Shown here piece by piece: positions 27,946 to 37,982 of a stretch of DNA of 64,000 nucleotides (its first letter is position 1; the number at the start of each line of letters is the position of its first letter). This stretch comes from Salinivibrio kushneri (lineage in GTDB: Bacteria; Pseudomonadota; Gammaproteobacteria; Enterobacterales; Vibrionaceae). Where the stretch lies: NCBI RefSeq assembly GCF_027286325.1, contig NZ_CP114588.1:1575317-1639316 (forward strand). The letters run 5' to 3'. Below the pieces are notes generated by a model, which saw nothing but the letters and a program-made list of their open reading frames with translations, did no database searches and was not told the DNA's origin. The position numbers were made by a program, and so were the translations under genes.

Positions 27946-28842
27946 ATGGACATCAAACAACTCCGCCACGTAATTGCTGTCGCTGAAACTAAAAGCTTTA
28001 CCCTCGCCGCCCAACGCCTGCACATCGCGCAACCTGCGCTCAGCATTGCGATCAAAAAGCTTGAAAATCAACTGGGTATGCCTGTTTTCATTCGCAATGA
28101 CAAGCGCATTCAGCTTACACAAGAAGGGCAGGTATTGCTTCAGCATGCCTATCGCGTGGTACAGCAAATGCAAGATGCTGCGACAGCAATGGATGAGCTA
28201 AAGGGATTGCAAAAAGGCGAAGTGCGTATCGGTGTACCGGGTATGCTCGGATCTTATTTTTTTCCTGAGTTGTTGATGGGATTTCGCCGTCGCTATCCCA
28301 CGCTAAAACTCACTGTGGTAGAGGCTGGCACCCACTCTCTGCGGCAAATGCTGCTCGACGGTGAGCTCGATCTCGCCGTGATTAATGATAGAGAGGTACC
28401 CGATTCGTTGGAAACCACGCATTTGATTTCCTCACAGATGGTTGCCGTCGTCGCGACCGATCATGGGCTTGCCACCCACTCTACCCTCGACTATCAAACC
28501 TTTTTCGCCCATGAGTTAATCATGTTCCGCCCGGGCTATTTTCATCGTGACTATTTGGATCAAGTCTGCGATGAACATGCCATCACCCCCAAACTTTCAC
28601 TAGAAACCAATTTACTGGCGATGATTTTGAACATTGTCCGCCATGGCTTTGCCATCAGCGCATTGCTCGATATGGTCACCGAACATGAAAGCGGGATTGT
28701 CGGGATACCGTTCACACAGCCGATCAAGCTCGATATTTCCATTGCCTGGCGTAAAGACGGTTACTTATCTCTCGCCGATCGTGCCTTTATTGATTATGTG
28801 CAACAGCACAACCCATCAGCCAAGTCGTCAACGCTCCGCTAA
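27946..28842 (+). CDS. LysR-family transcriptional regulator
   Basis: A 298-residue LysR regulator. The winged helix-turn-helix is at the N-terminus (MDIKQLRHVIAVAETKS, then AAQRLHIAQPALSIAIKKLE, residues 1-41), followed by a linker helix and a periplasmic-binding-like effector domain (VRIGVPGMLGSYFFPELL from about residue 92). The ATG is supported by the canonical N-terminus although there is no Shine-Dalgarno. Divergent from the YnfM-like MFS gene across a perfect inverted repeat, so it most likely controls that exporter in response to an unknown ligand. Confidence 0.92.
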   Translation: MDIKQLRHVIAVAETKSFTLAAQRLHIAQPALSIAIKKLENQLGMPVFIRNDKRIQLTQEGQVLLQHAYRVVQQMQDAATAMDELKGLQKGEVRIGVPGMLGSYFFPELLMGFRRRYPTLKLTVVEAGTHSLRQMLLDGELDLAVINDREVPDSLETTHLISSQMVAVVATDHGLATHSTLDYQTFFAHELIMFRPGYFHRDYLDQVCDEHAITPKLSLETNLLAMILNIVRHGFAISALLDMVTEHESGIVGIPFTQPIKLDISIAWRKDGYLSLADRAFIDYVQQHNPSAKSSTLR

Positions 28843-28986
28843 GCTGCATCCTTCAGATTTACCCCTATACTCGATGTAGGTTTATCGCTAAAATCGCTGG
28901 CTAATTTATCGCCCGCCCTGGCGTACGATGTGCGCATCGATGGAGCGCATATCCTCATTGCAATGGGTTGACCAAGAGACCATACC

Positions 28987-31143
28987 GTGACACCAACTGC
29001 TATTTACGATTACACCCCATACTGGGCCGCTTGTTTTGGCCCCGCGCCGTTTTTACCCACCAGCCGAGAAGAGATGGACATTCTGGGTTGGGATAGCTGC
29101 GACATTATCATTGTTACCGGCGACGCCTACGTTGATCACCCCAGCTTTGGTATGGCGGTGATCGGTCGCACATTGGAAGCACAAGGCTTTCGTGTCGGCA
29201 TCATCTCGCAGCCAAACTGGCACAATAAAGATGATTTTATGGCATTGGGTGAACCAAACCTGTTCTTTGGTGTGACCGCCGGCAACATGGACTCGATGAT
29301 CAACCGCTACACCGCAGACCGAAAACTGCGTCATGACGATGCCTACACGCCTAATAATGAGGGTGGGAAACGTCCCGACCGTGCTGTTTTGGTCTATTCT
29401 CAGCGCTGCCGAGAAGCCTATAAGCAGACCCCGATTGTGCTGGGCGGCATCGAAGCCAGCTTGCGCCGTTTAGCGCACTACGACTATTGGTCAGACAAAG
29501 TCCGTCGCTCTGTGTTATGTGACGCGAAAGCAGACATATTGCTCTTTGGCAACGCCGAGCGTGCCTTGATTGAAGTGGCACATCGTCTATCTCGCGGTGA
29601 CACAGTCGCCAATATGACCCGCATTGCCGGCACCGCAGTGATGATGAAAACACCACCAGAAGGTATGGCAGAGGTTGATTCTACCCGCATTGATAAACCG
29701 GGAAAGAGCATGACCATGCCCAACCCCTACGCCACAGACACGCAGTGCGAGACGAACAAAAAAGCAGAGCCAGACGCAGCGAAGCCCATTACTATCCGTC
29801 CGTCTCGACACGATGCCAAAAACACCTTTGTTCGCCTGCCCTCGTTCGAAAAACTCAAGAACGATCGCATTTTGTACGCGCATGCTAGCCGAGTGATGCA
29901 CTTAGAAGCGAACCCCTATTCTGCGCGCGCCTTGGTGCAGCAACATGGCGATCAACTCCTTTGGATTAATCCCCCTCCGGTGCCCCTCACCACCGAAGAA
30001 ATGGACTATGTGTTTGGCCTCCCCTATGCGCGTGTGCCTCACCCAAAGTACGGCAAAGCCAAGATCCCCGCCTACGACATGATAAAAACCTCAGTGAACA
30101 TTATGCGTGGCTGTTTTGGCGGCTGTTCATTTTGTTCAATTACCGAGCACGAAGGACGGATCATTCAAAACCGCTCACAAGCGTCGATCATTGAAGAGCT
30201 CAATGATATCCGCGATAAAGTGCCAGGATTTACCGGCACGATTTCAGACTTGGGCGGCCCGACGGCCAATATGTATCGGCTTGGCTGCGCAGATCCTAAG
30301 GCGGAGCGGAACTGTCGTCGCCCCTCGTGTGTATTTCCAAAGATTTGCGACAAGCTCAATACCGATCACCGTCATACCATTGATCTCTACCGCAAAGCGC
30401 GTCAGGTGGAAGGCATTAAAAAAGTGTTGATTGCGTCGGGCGTGCGGTATGACCTGGCGATTGAGTCGCCAGAATATGTCAAAGAATTAGTCACTCACCA
30501 TGTCGGTGGATATTTGAAAATTGCCCCTGAGCATACCGAGAAGAACACGCTGGATTTGATGATGAAGCCCGGCATGGGCGCGTATGATCGCTTCAAGGCG
30601 CTGTTCGAAAAGTACAGTAAAGAAGCGGGCAAAAAGCAGTATTTGATCCCCTACTTCATTGCCGCGCACCCTGGCTGTACGGATGAAGATATGGTGCAGC
30701 TTGCCTGCTGGCTAAAAGAGAATGAGTTTGAGTGCGACCAAGTGCAAAACTTTTACCCATCACCCATGTGTAATGCCACCGCCATGTATCACTCGGAAAC
30801 CAATCCGCTAAAGCGAGTACGTTACAAAAAACGCGAAGCACTGACAGTGGCAAAAGGCGAGCGCCAGCGACGCTTACACAAGGCGCTACTGCGTTACCAC
30901 GATCCCGCCAACTGGCCACTGATCAGAGAAGCTTTGGTACGTATGGGTAAACAGCATTTGATTGGTAATGGACCAAAATGCCTGATCCCGAGAGAAGATG
31001 CCCCCGAAAAACCAGGCCGGCAGCGCCGCTCAGGCCGTCATGGCACTCAACGCTTTGCCACTAAGCACCCCAAGCAGCCCGATATTCGCCGCCCCAATAA
31101 CCACAAAGGCGCTGGTAATAAGCAGCGTGGTAAACGGACATAA
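28987..31143 (+). CDS. ygiQ: YgiQ-family radical SAM protein
   Basis: A 718-residue member of the conserved UPF0313/YgiQ family, function undetermined. It starts at GTG 28987 and enters the family sequence at [20 protein letters not shown]. The radical-SAM cysteines are in [18 protein letters not shown] (about residues 374-391). The C-terminal 50 residues are very basic and glycine/arginine-rich ([11 protein letters not shown] ... NKQRGKRT), suggesting RNA or ribosome contact. A residue 245-275 insert ([18 protein letters not shown]...) is unusually polar. Single gene; I see no clear terminator after it. Confidence 0.93.
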   Translation: MTPTAIYDYTPYWAACFGPAPFLPTSREEMDILGWDSCDIIIVTGDAYVDHPSFGMAVIGRTLEAQGFRVGIISQPNWHNKDDFMALGEPNLFFGVTAGNMDSMINRYTADRKLRHDDAYTPNNEGGKRPDRAVLVYSQRCREAYKQTPIVLGGIEASLRRLAHYDYWSDKVRRSVLCDAKADILLFGNAERALIEVAHRLSRGDTVANMTRIAGTAVMMKTPPEGMAEVDSTRIDKPGKSMTMPNPYATDTQCETNKKAEPDAAKPITIRPSRHDAKNTFVRLPSFEKLKNDRILYAHASRVMHLEANPYSARALVQQHGDQLLWINPPPVPLTTEEMDYVFGLPYARVPHPKYGKAKIPAYDMIKTSVNIMRGCFGGCSFCSITEHEGRIIQNRSQASIIEELNDIRDKVPGFTGTISDLGGPTANMYRLGCADPKAERNCRRPSCVFPKICDKLNTDHRHTIDLYRKARQVEGIKKVLIASGVRYDLAIESPEYVKELVTHHVGGYLKIAPEHTEKNTLDLMMKPGMGAYDRFKALFEKYSKEAGKKQYLIPYFIAAHPGCTDEDMVQLACWLKENEFECDQVQNFYPSPMCNATAMYHSETNPLKRVRYKKREALTVAKGERQRRLHKALLRYHDPANWPLIREALVRMGKQHLIGNGPKCLIPREDAPEKPGRQRRSGRHGTQRFATKHPKQPDIRRPNNHKGAGNKQRGKRT

Positions 31144-31212
31144 CCGTCCGTTGTAAGAGGCACCGTTTTAAGAGGCTTAGAAAAAGAACGCTCGCAGCGA
31201 ACCCCGTTACGG

Positions 31213-31253
31213 GCGTTTCACTACGAGCGTTTCACTACGAGCGTTTCACTCGA
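31213..31253. repeat. Three tandem copies of a 14-nt unit
   Basis: GCGTTTCACTACGA occurs twice in full (31213-31226, 31227-31240) and once with one base lost (31241-31253). An upstream GAACGCTCG can pair with the CGAGCGTTTC produced at the unit junctions. The surrounding 31144-31323 interval has no other recognised feature. Confidence 0.85.
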
Positions 31254-31323
31254 ACGTTGCGTGTTTTTAGCCTCGACGGCGTCACGCTATCCTGCTAATG
31301 ACGCGTGATTAAACACGCTAGCA

Positions 31324-31479
31324 CTAACGAAAAAGCTCTACACCAATCACAGCCAGCGCCAGCACACCGGCGATGGCACCGATCACCCACGCAATTTTCT
31401 TTTGCGTCCCCTCGTCCAAGTACTGGGCCGCCGTAATCCCGAGTAAAACCAGCAAGATGATAACAATCGTTTTAAGCAT
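31324..31479 (-). CDS. Small two-helix membrane protein (51 residues)
   Basis: Not recognised as a family. The frame encodes MLKTIVIILLVLLGITAAQ, a short charged turn (LDEGTQKK) and a second hydrophobic helix (WVIGAIAGVLALAVIGVELF), ending in arginine: two membrane spans joined by a hydrophilic loop. It is supported by AAGG 7 nt before the ATG and by clear membrane-protein composition. It lies directly downstream of the large YdiJ-type gene on the same strand (63 nt gap), so it could be cotranscribed with it. Confidence 0.68.
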   Translation of the reverse strand: MLKTIVIILLVLLGITAAQYLDEGTQKKIAWVIGAIAGVLALAVIGVELFR

Positions 31480-31542
31480 TTGTTTTACCTTAGCTTTCAG
31501 CTCTTTCTTTTACTGTATGACAACGCCACCCAGATGCAAGCT

Positions 31543-34500
31543 TTATAGTGATACGTTATCGACACGCGCACGATCAATGCGCGTACACGCTAGCCGCAAC
31601 AAGATCTGCAAAGGATGTTGTAACTGCGTCTCACTAAACCGCTTCACTTGGCTACGGCACGAGTAACCGGTTGCGAGCACTCTCTCGCTAGGTAGGTTTG
31701 CCAACTGTGGCGACCAACTTAAATCATAAATCGCGGCTGACGTTTCGCGCTTGTCTGCTTCATGGCCATAAGTGCCCGCCATGCCACAGCAACCCACAGA
31801 AATCGGTTTAAGCTCTGCCCCAAAATGCGCAAACAACGCAACCCATTGTTGCTCAGCATGAGGCAACTGTGTTTTCTCGGTGCAGTGGCCGAACAGATAC
31901 CAGGGGTCCGCGTCACGGCTCGTCACGACCGGCATATTAGGCACCACACTGGCTAGCCACTCGTGGGTCAGCAACACATTAAAACCTCCCCGATGCTTAC
32001 CGAGCGCTTCTTGGTATTCATCGCGGTAACATAGCACCAGCGCCGGATCGACACCCACCATGGGAATATTTAACGCGGCCAACTGATTCAAAAAGCCAGC
32101 GGTGTTACGCGCCGTCTGGGCGAAGCGGCGAAGAAAACCTTTTACGTGCTGCGCTTTCCCATTAGGTTTGAACGGCACCAGCATGGGCACCTTACCCAGT
32201 TGCCGCGCCAATTTGATCAAGTCTTGAATCAGAGGCGCTTCATAAAAGCTGGTAAATGGGTCTTGTACGATCAACACATAGTTTTCTCGCTCTTGCGCAG
32301 ATAACGCCTGCAACCAGGCTAAATCAAATTTAAGTGCGTGATCGCCCGCCAGTGACTGAGCCAGCGTCGGCACCGACAACGCCGGTGTGTCTGTGTAGCC
32401 AATAAGCTTCGCAGTGAGCCCTTGGGCCCATTGAGGCTGGGTCGCCGCATTCACCAGTTTGGGTACTTTGGCCATCAGTGGTAGCAAGGTTTCAATGTTC
32501 GCCACCAAGTGATCTTTCACTGGGCGCGGATAACGGCTGTAATAGAGCTGCATAAAGCGCGACCGAAAACTCGGCACATCCACTTTGATCGGGCACTGAC
32601 TGGCACAAGCCTTACACGCCAAGCAACCGCTCATCGCTTCCATGACCTCATGGCTAAAATCATCTGCTTCTCTGCGGCGGGTAAAATAGCGCCCGAATTT
32701 GGCCATCACTTCACGTACTGAAGGCCACTGGGTCATCAATGCCTGCTCAACGGCTAACGGATCGACACCTTGCTCAGACAGTAAACGCAACCACTCTCGC
32801 ACAATCCCAGCACGGCCTTTTGGCGAATGACGTCGGTCATAACTGACTTTCATTGAGGGGCACATGGGTGAGGCAGTGTCATAGTTAAAGCACAGCCCAT
32901 TGCCATTGCACTCCATTGCCCCTTTAAAGCTGTCACGTACTTCTACAGGGATTTGACGGTCATAAAAGCCACGCTTGGTATCATCAACCTTCACCAGTGA
33001 ATCCTGGCTGTTAATCGGTGTGCAGATTTTTCCTGGATTCATCCGGTTTTGCGGATCAAATGCCGCTTTGATATGACGAAGCTGGGCAAATAAGGTCTCA
33101 CCAAAAAACTCGGGGCCGTATTCTGAACGATACCCTTTGCCATGCTCACCCCACATTAAGCCACCATACTTGGCGACCAAGGCGACCACCTGGTCAGAGA
33201 GGGTTTTCATCACCCGTTCTTGGTCAGGGTCACATAAATCCAGAGCTGGACGCACATGCAGGACTCCCGCATCGACATGACCAAACATGCCATAGTGCAA
33301 GTGGTGGCTGTCGAGCAATGCGCGGAACTCTCCGATAAAATCAGCAAGGTTTTCCGGTGGCACACAGGTATCTTCGGCAAACGCGATGGGTTTTGCTTTG
33401 CCTTTCGTGGCGCCAAGCAGTCCGACCGCCTTTTTACGCATCGCATAAATTTTGTTGATTGAGGCGAGATCCCGACAAATCTGATAGCCAATCACGCCCT
33501 GTTGCTTTTGTGCAATCAGACTGTCCAGTTGCTGACACAATGCCGAAATCTGTTGTTCAATCTCACCAGCATCATTCCCCGCAAACTCCACCATATTAAT
33601 GCCGTGCATGGTTTTGCCGGGCACCGCTTGCAATAGATCACTCACCGTATGCCAAACGATGTCGTTTCTCGCGAGATCAAGCACCTTGGCGTCAATGGTT
33701 TCAACTGACAGCGCGTTCGCCTCAACCATCATCGGCGCATTACGCAATGCAGAGTCAAAACTGTCGTATTTAATATTTACCAAGGTACGCACAGTCGGGA
33801 TCGGCGTAATGTTGAGCTTAGCCTCGGCAATGAATGCCAGGGAGCCTTCAGCGCCACATAGCACGCGGCCAATGTCGAATGCAGTCAGTGCGTCATCATA
33901 AACATGTTTAAGGTCATAGCCGGTTAAAAAACGATTCAGCGGCGGAAAGGTATCGGTAATCAAATCACGATGCTCACGACAGACGGAAGACACCGTTTGC
34001 AGCGCACGGCCACTGAGGTCATCGCGCGACATCGCTTGTTGAAGCTGATCAGCATTGAGCGGCTGGGTATCCAAGAGACTGCCATCAACGAGCACCGCTT
34101 TTAAACCCAGCACATGATCGGAGGTCTTACCGTAGCGTAGCGAGCCTTGACCCGAGGCATCGGTATTGATCATCCCACCAATCGTGGCGCGATTACTGGT
34201 CGATAAATCAGGTGAGAAAAAGTACCCATACGGGCGCAATACATCATTGAGTTGATCCTTGATAACGCCGGCTTGAACACGCACCCACCCTTGCTCAGGG
34301 TTCACTTCCAGCACCTGATTCATGTGACGAGACACGTCCACCACCACATGCTTAGTCAACGACTGGCCGTTGGTGCCGGTACCTCCACCACGGGGGGAAA
34401 ACTTAATATCACTAAACGTCGGGGCTTGGACGGTCTGACCAATAAGCTGAAGATCATCAACTGATGCGGGAAAGAGGACGGCTTGCGGTAGGGCTTGATA

Positions 34501-34641
34501 AACACTGTTATCGGTGGCTACTGCAAGGCGGCTCGCATAGGTCGATTCAATATCGCCTTGGAAACCTGCTTCTTGCAAAGCGGTAATAAAATCAACGACG
34601 GCGGACGACAAGCCCGCCTCTGGGTGTATTGCCGGTATCAT
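31543..34641 (-). CDS. ydiJ: YdiJ-type FAD / Fe-S oxidoreductase
   Basis: A 1032-residue flavoprotein joining a GlcD-like FAD-binding domain and an Fe-S/CCG-domain reductase. The N-terminal third has the FAD-linked oxidase core (FSPRGGGTGTNGQSL near residue 82 and TIGGMINTDASGQGSLRYG near 153). A later CLACKACASQCP (about residue 680) is a 4Fe-4S ligand set, an earlier cluster of cysteines is MECNGNGLCF, and GCCGMAGTYGHE near 960 is a CCG-type motif. Length and layout match E. coli YdiJ, a D-2-hydroxyacid (2-hydroxyglutarate-type) dehydrogenase; substrate is inferred. AGGAACAGCA supports the start. Confidence 0.9.
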   Translation of the reverse strand: MIPAIHPEAGLSSAVVDFITALQEAGFQGDIESTYASRLAVATDNSVYQALPQAVLFPASVDDLQLIGQTVQAPTFSDIKFSPRGGGTGTNGQSLTKHVVVDVSRHMNQVLEVNPEQGWVRVQAGVIKDQLNDVLRPYGYFFSPDLSTSNRATIGGMINTDASGQGSLRYGKTSDHVLGLKAVLVDGSLLDTQPLNADQLQQAMSRDDLSGRALQTVSSVCREHRDLITDTFPPLNRFLTGYDLKHVYDDALTAFDIGRVLCGAEGSLAFIAEAKLNITPIPTVRTLVNIKYDSFDSALRNAPMMVEANALSVETIDAKVLDLARNDIVWHTVSDLLQAVPGKTMHGINMVEFAGNDAGEIEQQISALCQQLDSLIAQKQQGVIGYQICRDLASINKIYAMRKKAVGLLGATKGKAKPIAFAEDTCVPPENLADFIGEFRALLDSHHLHYGMFGHVDAGVLHVRPALDLCDPDQERVMKTLSDQVVALVAKYGGLMWGEHGKGYRSEYGPEFFGETLFAQLRHIKAAFDPQNRMNPGKICTPINSQDSLVKVDDTKRGFYDRQIPVEVRDSFKGAMECNGNGLCFNYDTASPMCPSMKVSYDRRHSPKGRAGIVREWLRLLSEQGVDPLAVEQALMTQWPSVREVMAKFGRYFTRRREADDFSHEVMEAMSGCLACKACASQCPIKVDVPSFRSRFMQLYYSRYPRPVKDHLVANIETLLPLMAKVPKLVNAATQPQWAQGLTAKLIGYTDTPALSVPTLAQSLAGDHALKFDLAWLQALSAQERENYVLIVQDPFTSFYEAPLIQDLIKLARQLGKVPMLVPFKPNGKAQHVKGFLRRFAQTARNTAGFLNQLAALNIPMVGVDPALVLCYRDEYQEALGKHRGGFNVLLTHEWLASVVPNMPVVTSRDADPWYLFGHCTEKTQLPHAEQQWVALFAHFGAELKPISVGCCGMAGTYGHEADKRETSAAIYDLSWSPQLANLPSERVLATGYSCRSQVKRFSETQLQHPLQILLRLACTRIDRARVDNVSL

Positions 34642-34745
34642 TGCTGTTCCTGTGCGCAGTTCACCATGCCTGGTGCAATTTTTGTTGTACTGTCACTTTA
34701 CCTTAACTCTTGGCACAGCCAAAGCGATCACCCGGCAAATCCTTA

Positions 34746-36227
34746 TCACCACTCGCGCCAACCTAGCCGCTTTCCCGACCATTTAGCAAGCTCTGGACTG
34801 GCAATCAGTACCCAAGGACCCAAACTCCATGCCGCCATTGAAACGACAATAAGCACAATCCAGCTTAAGCCTGTCAGCTGTGCCACTCCCCAGGCTGCCC
34901 CCACAATGGCGGCGATACCGAAAAAGATCCACACCAGCGTTAACACTTTGCCATTGAGCTGGCTGGCAGGTTTATGACTAGGAAAGAGCTTATGCCAAAC
35001 CTGGCCGGTATAAACACCTGCCGCTAACGCTGACAGGTAAACCAAATTGGGGATCTTTAATGCAAGTGCCAACAGCGCCATGATGAGACACGCTAAGAAC
35101 CAGATTCTGCCAGTGGTCAGCATGGGTCTGTCATTGCCCACTGTCACGGCATCCAGCTTGACAGTCGCCCAGGCAACGCTGCTTCCTACCAGCGCCCCGA
35201 TCACCACATCACTGGCAAAGTGCACACCGAGGTACATGCGATTGAGTCCCATAAGCACTATCACCACCAGTGCCATCACCAGCGCACTAAAAGCAGGCGG
35301 GTGTATAACTCGGCGTTTTAGATACCAAGCGGTCATGACAGCCGCCGCGAGCAAAGTATGACCACTAGGTACCGTAAAGCCACTTGCCTGGCCGATTTGT
35401 AAGTCAGGCCACAAATAAAACGGCCTTGGCATGGCAAAGCCACTTTTTAGGGTGGTAGAAACAGCCGCTGCACTGATCAGCAAAAAAAGTAGCGACAGTG
35501 CCGATTTATGGCCTCGAAAAACGAGAAATAACGGCACCAGTGCAATATAAAAGGCGGTTTCTCCTAACGTATTAACCAGTTTGAATATGGCGCTTACTGT
35601 TGTTTTCCCCGTCTCACCCAGTTGGTGCACGGCGTTTTGTAGACCTGAGACCAATCCATATTGACTGACATAAAACACAGGCGCTAAGGCACTAAAGTCG
35701 GCCAAGGCACTGACATCGCTGCTCGGCGTTTTCTCCGCTAGTGACCATAAGCGATCGCGACGATCATTAAACCGATAGCGATAATCTTGCGCATGCGCGC
35801 GCGGTACCAGCCGTGCTTGCTCAATTTCAGAGGCAAAATGAGGCGCACGCCAAGCGGGCAAAAGGCCCACGCCCTCAGCGGTGGAGACAACAGGCAATGG
35901 CGCCTGGCTTTGACAGGCAAACAACACACCACGCTCATCCTGATGATAAATATTTCCGACCGTGACGCGAATAGCCGTTTCTTCGAACACTTCACGCGCT
36001 AGTGCTCTACTCGGTGATTCGGCCAAGTTAACCCGCCCACCGGGCAAACCATACCGTCCGGTCACTGTGTCTTTCACGAGCAAGACCCGTCCTGCTGGAT
36101 CGCTAATAATGCATGCGACCCCAGCGATCCCTTGCTCGGCGGAGAACGTAGTTTCATTCTCAGCCAAGGCATCGCTCGACACTAACCCGCTAAAGACTGA
36201 CAATAGTACAGCGATAATCCGTTTCAT
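34746..36227 (-). CDS. Exported Nudix hydrolase fused to PAP2 phosphatase
   Basis: A 493-residue fusion. From the ATG at 36227 (GGGAG 7 nt upstream) it opens with a signal peptide cleavable after ALA (residue 22). A Nudix domain follows with the box GRVNLAESPSRALAREVFEE (G64 to E83). Then come several membrane spans carrying PAP2 motifs: K261...R268-P269, PSGHT at 287-291 and NR-x5-H-x3-D (H336, D340; usual S is N). Both active sites are then predicted on the periplasmic side. Such bifunctional proteins are annotated in gammaproteobacteria, but I know no established substrate; undecaprenyl-PP or nucleotide-linked lipids are possible. The frame also opens upstream at 36326, into the next gene. 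Confidence 0.85.
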   Translation of the reverse strand: MKRIIAVLLSVFSGLVSSDALAENETTFSAEQGIAGVACIISDPAGRVLLVKDTVTGRYGLPGGRVNLAESPSRALAREVFEETAIRVTVGNIYHQDERGVLFACQSQAPLPVVSTAEGVGLLPAWRAPHFASEIEQARLVPRAHAQDYRYRFNDRRDRLWSLAEKTPSSDVSALADFSALAPVFYVSQYGLVSGLQNAVHQLGETGKTTVSAIFKLVNTLGETAFYIALVPLFLVFRGHKSALSLLFLLISAAAVSTTLKSGFAMPRPFYLWPDLQIGQASGFTVPSGHTLLAAAVMTAWYLKRRVIHPPAFSALVMALVVIVLMGLNRMYLGVHFASDVVIGALVGSSVAWATVKLDAVTVGNDRPMLTTGRIWFLACLIMALLALALKIPNLVYLSALAAGVYTGQVWHKLFPSHKPASQLNGKVLTLVWIFFGIAAIVGAAWGVAQLTGLSWIVLIVVSMAAWSLGPWVLIASPELAKWSGKRLGWREW

Positions 36228-36275
36228 GCGGCGGCTCCCTGAATACACGTGTCCTGATGAAAGATAAGGAAAAGA

Positions 36276-37898
36276 ATGACGCAGCCAGACCCTCTTAGTC
36301 CCTATTATTACCATCATAACTTTCAAAACTTGATGGATTTAGTCTGCGAACGTGACTGGGATCTGCTCATGCGCAACGAACGCCATTGGCTGACGACCTT
36401 TCAACAGCTTAGCTTCAAAGCACAATGTTTGCTGGTGCGTTTACTGATGCGCCGTCACGACTGGTTTTTGGCCGATTCATTGCACTACGATGAGTTGGGT
36501 GAAACGCCGCCGCTGCTCGACATCTTGGCTGAACATCAGTTTATTAGCCTAACCCATACTGCCCCATCAGAGGTGGTATTTACATTACTCACCAAAGCAC
36601 AACTTATGGCGGCTTTTCCTGATGCGGGGCTCGCCAAAAGTGCGCCTAAAAGCCAGTGGCAGCAGGCGATCGAGGCTCTCTATGGCAATACACTCGACAG
36701 CCCTAAGGCGTTGGTAGTCTGCCACCAGCCAGACATTTTACCGGTATTAAACCTGCTGTATTTTGGCAATTCTCGCCAGGATTTGAGCCAATTCGTAGTG
36801 GCCGAACTGGGTATCCAGCAATTTGAGTCCTATCCCATTCGGCGGGCAGATCGCCTCTTTAACCATCGGAGCCAGATAGATGACTGGCTTTATCTATCCG
36901 CGTTAAACGAACGCGCATGGCAAGCACGCAAAAACAAGCAACCTGAAGAAGTACTGGCGTTAGCGCCCTGTTTGCCAGCCCCGTTTGACTGGGCACCACT
37001 AGAGCGTAAACGCCAGCGCTTGGTTAATCGTATTGCCCGCGAATTTGAGCGTCAGGATGATTTATCGACCGCATTGTCGCTGTATCAAACCACCACTCAG
37101 CCACCCAGCCAAGAACGACGCGCACGTATCTTGATAAAGCAAGGTGGCATTAAAGCGGCTGCAACGGTCATCGCAACCATGCTCCAAGCCCCACACGATG
37201 AAGAAGAGCGTGACGTAGCGTATCGCCTAGCAAAACAAAAGCCGATTCGTACCCTCGGCCAGTCGGCACCCACAACGCTTGCCACACAGCCACCATTACC
37301 CACCGAATCATTAACGTTAGCGCTTGAGCAGCGGGTAGAACACGAGGTCGCTGATTATTATCGTCAGCAAGGCTGGGAGGTATGGTTCAGCGAAAACAGC
37401 TTGCTTAACGCACTGTTTGGGCTGTTTTTTTGGGATATATTGTTTTTGCCCGTTCGTGGCGCCTTTCTTAACCCGTTTCAACGTGGGCCACGCGATCTCT
37501 ATAGCGACGACTTTGTCACTAAACGGCAGGCACAGATTGATCAGCGCCTCGCTGAGGTTGAACAAGCACGTAAATGGGTGGAACGACATTATCAGCAAAA
37601 GCACGGCATCACTAACGAGTGGGTGAATTGGTCAGTGATAGAGTGGCCGTTACTTGAGGCTGCGTTAGTCATGCTCACAAAGGCACAGCTTCGCGCCTGT
37701 TTTCAACGCATTTTGTTCGACCGCCGCCACAACCGCCGCGGTCACCCAGACTTGTTTATGTGCCGAGGCACGTCATACCAATGGGTGGAAGTAAAGGGGC
37801 CAGGCGATACACTGCAGCCCCACCAAACACGCTGGCTTCAGTTTTTTCAACAGCATGATATCCCAGCGAAAGTGGCGTATGTCACGTCGAACGAATGA
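36276..37898 (+). CDS. VRR-NUC domain nuclease, FAN1-like
   Basis: A 540-residue protein ending in a PD-(D/E)xK VRR-NUC domain: RRGHPDLFMC (about residue 486) and WVEVKGPGDTLQPHQTRWL (about 504-522) hold the catalytic D, E and K. The architecture (long helical N-terminus, a tetratricopeptide-like middle with ALSLYQTT, C-terminal VRR-NUC) matches bacterial FAN1 homologues, structure-specific nucleases that cut 5'-flap and crosslinked DNA. AAGGAAAAGA precedes the ATG. It diverges from the Nudix-PAP2 gene with 48 nt between start codons. No LexA-type site is obvious there. Confidence 0.88.
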   Translation: MTQPDPLSPYYYHHNFQNLMDLVCERDWDLLMRNERHWLTTFQQLSFKAQCLLVRLLMRRHDWFLADSLHYDELGETPPLLDILAEHQFISLTHTAPSEVVFTLLTKAQLMAAFPDAGLAKSAPKSQWQQAIEALYGNTLDSPKALVVCHQPDILPVLNLLYFGNSRQDLSQFVVAELGIQQFESYPIRRADRLFNHRSQIDDWLYLSALNERAWQARKNKQPEEVLALAPCLPAPFDWAPLERKRQRLVNRIAREFERQDDLSTALSLYQTTTQPPSQERRARILIKQGGIKAAATVIATMLQAPHDEEERDVAYRLAKQKPIRTLGQSAPTTLATQPPLPTESLTLALEQRVEHEVADYYRQQGWEVWFSENSLLNALFGLFFWDILFLPVRGAFLNPFQRGPRDLYSDDFVTKRQAQIDQRLAEVEQARKWVERHYQQKHGITNEWVNWSVIEWPLLEAALVMLTKAQLRACFQRILFDRRHNRRGHPDLFMCRGTSYQWVEVKGPGDTLQPHQTRWLQFFQQHDIPAKVAYVTSNE

Positions 37899-37982
37899 TG
37901 CAGGCCGTCTCAGACTCACTGGGACATGTCTATCACCGCCTCTCAATCTCGCAACTGCTGTCGCACCCTTAACGTGACGTTG

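Noticed and set aside
31133..31152. 7-bp hairpin AACGGAC/GTCCGTT across the ygiQ stop codon
   Set aside because: Short and without a T-run; not reported as a terminator.
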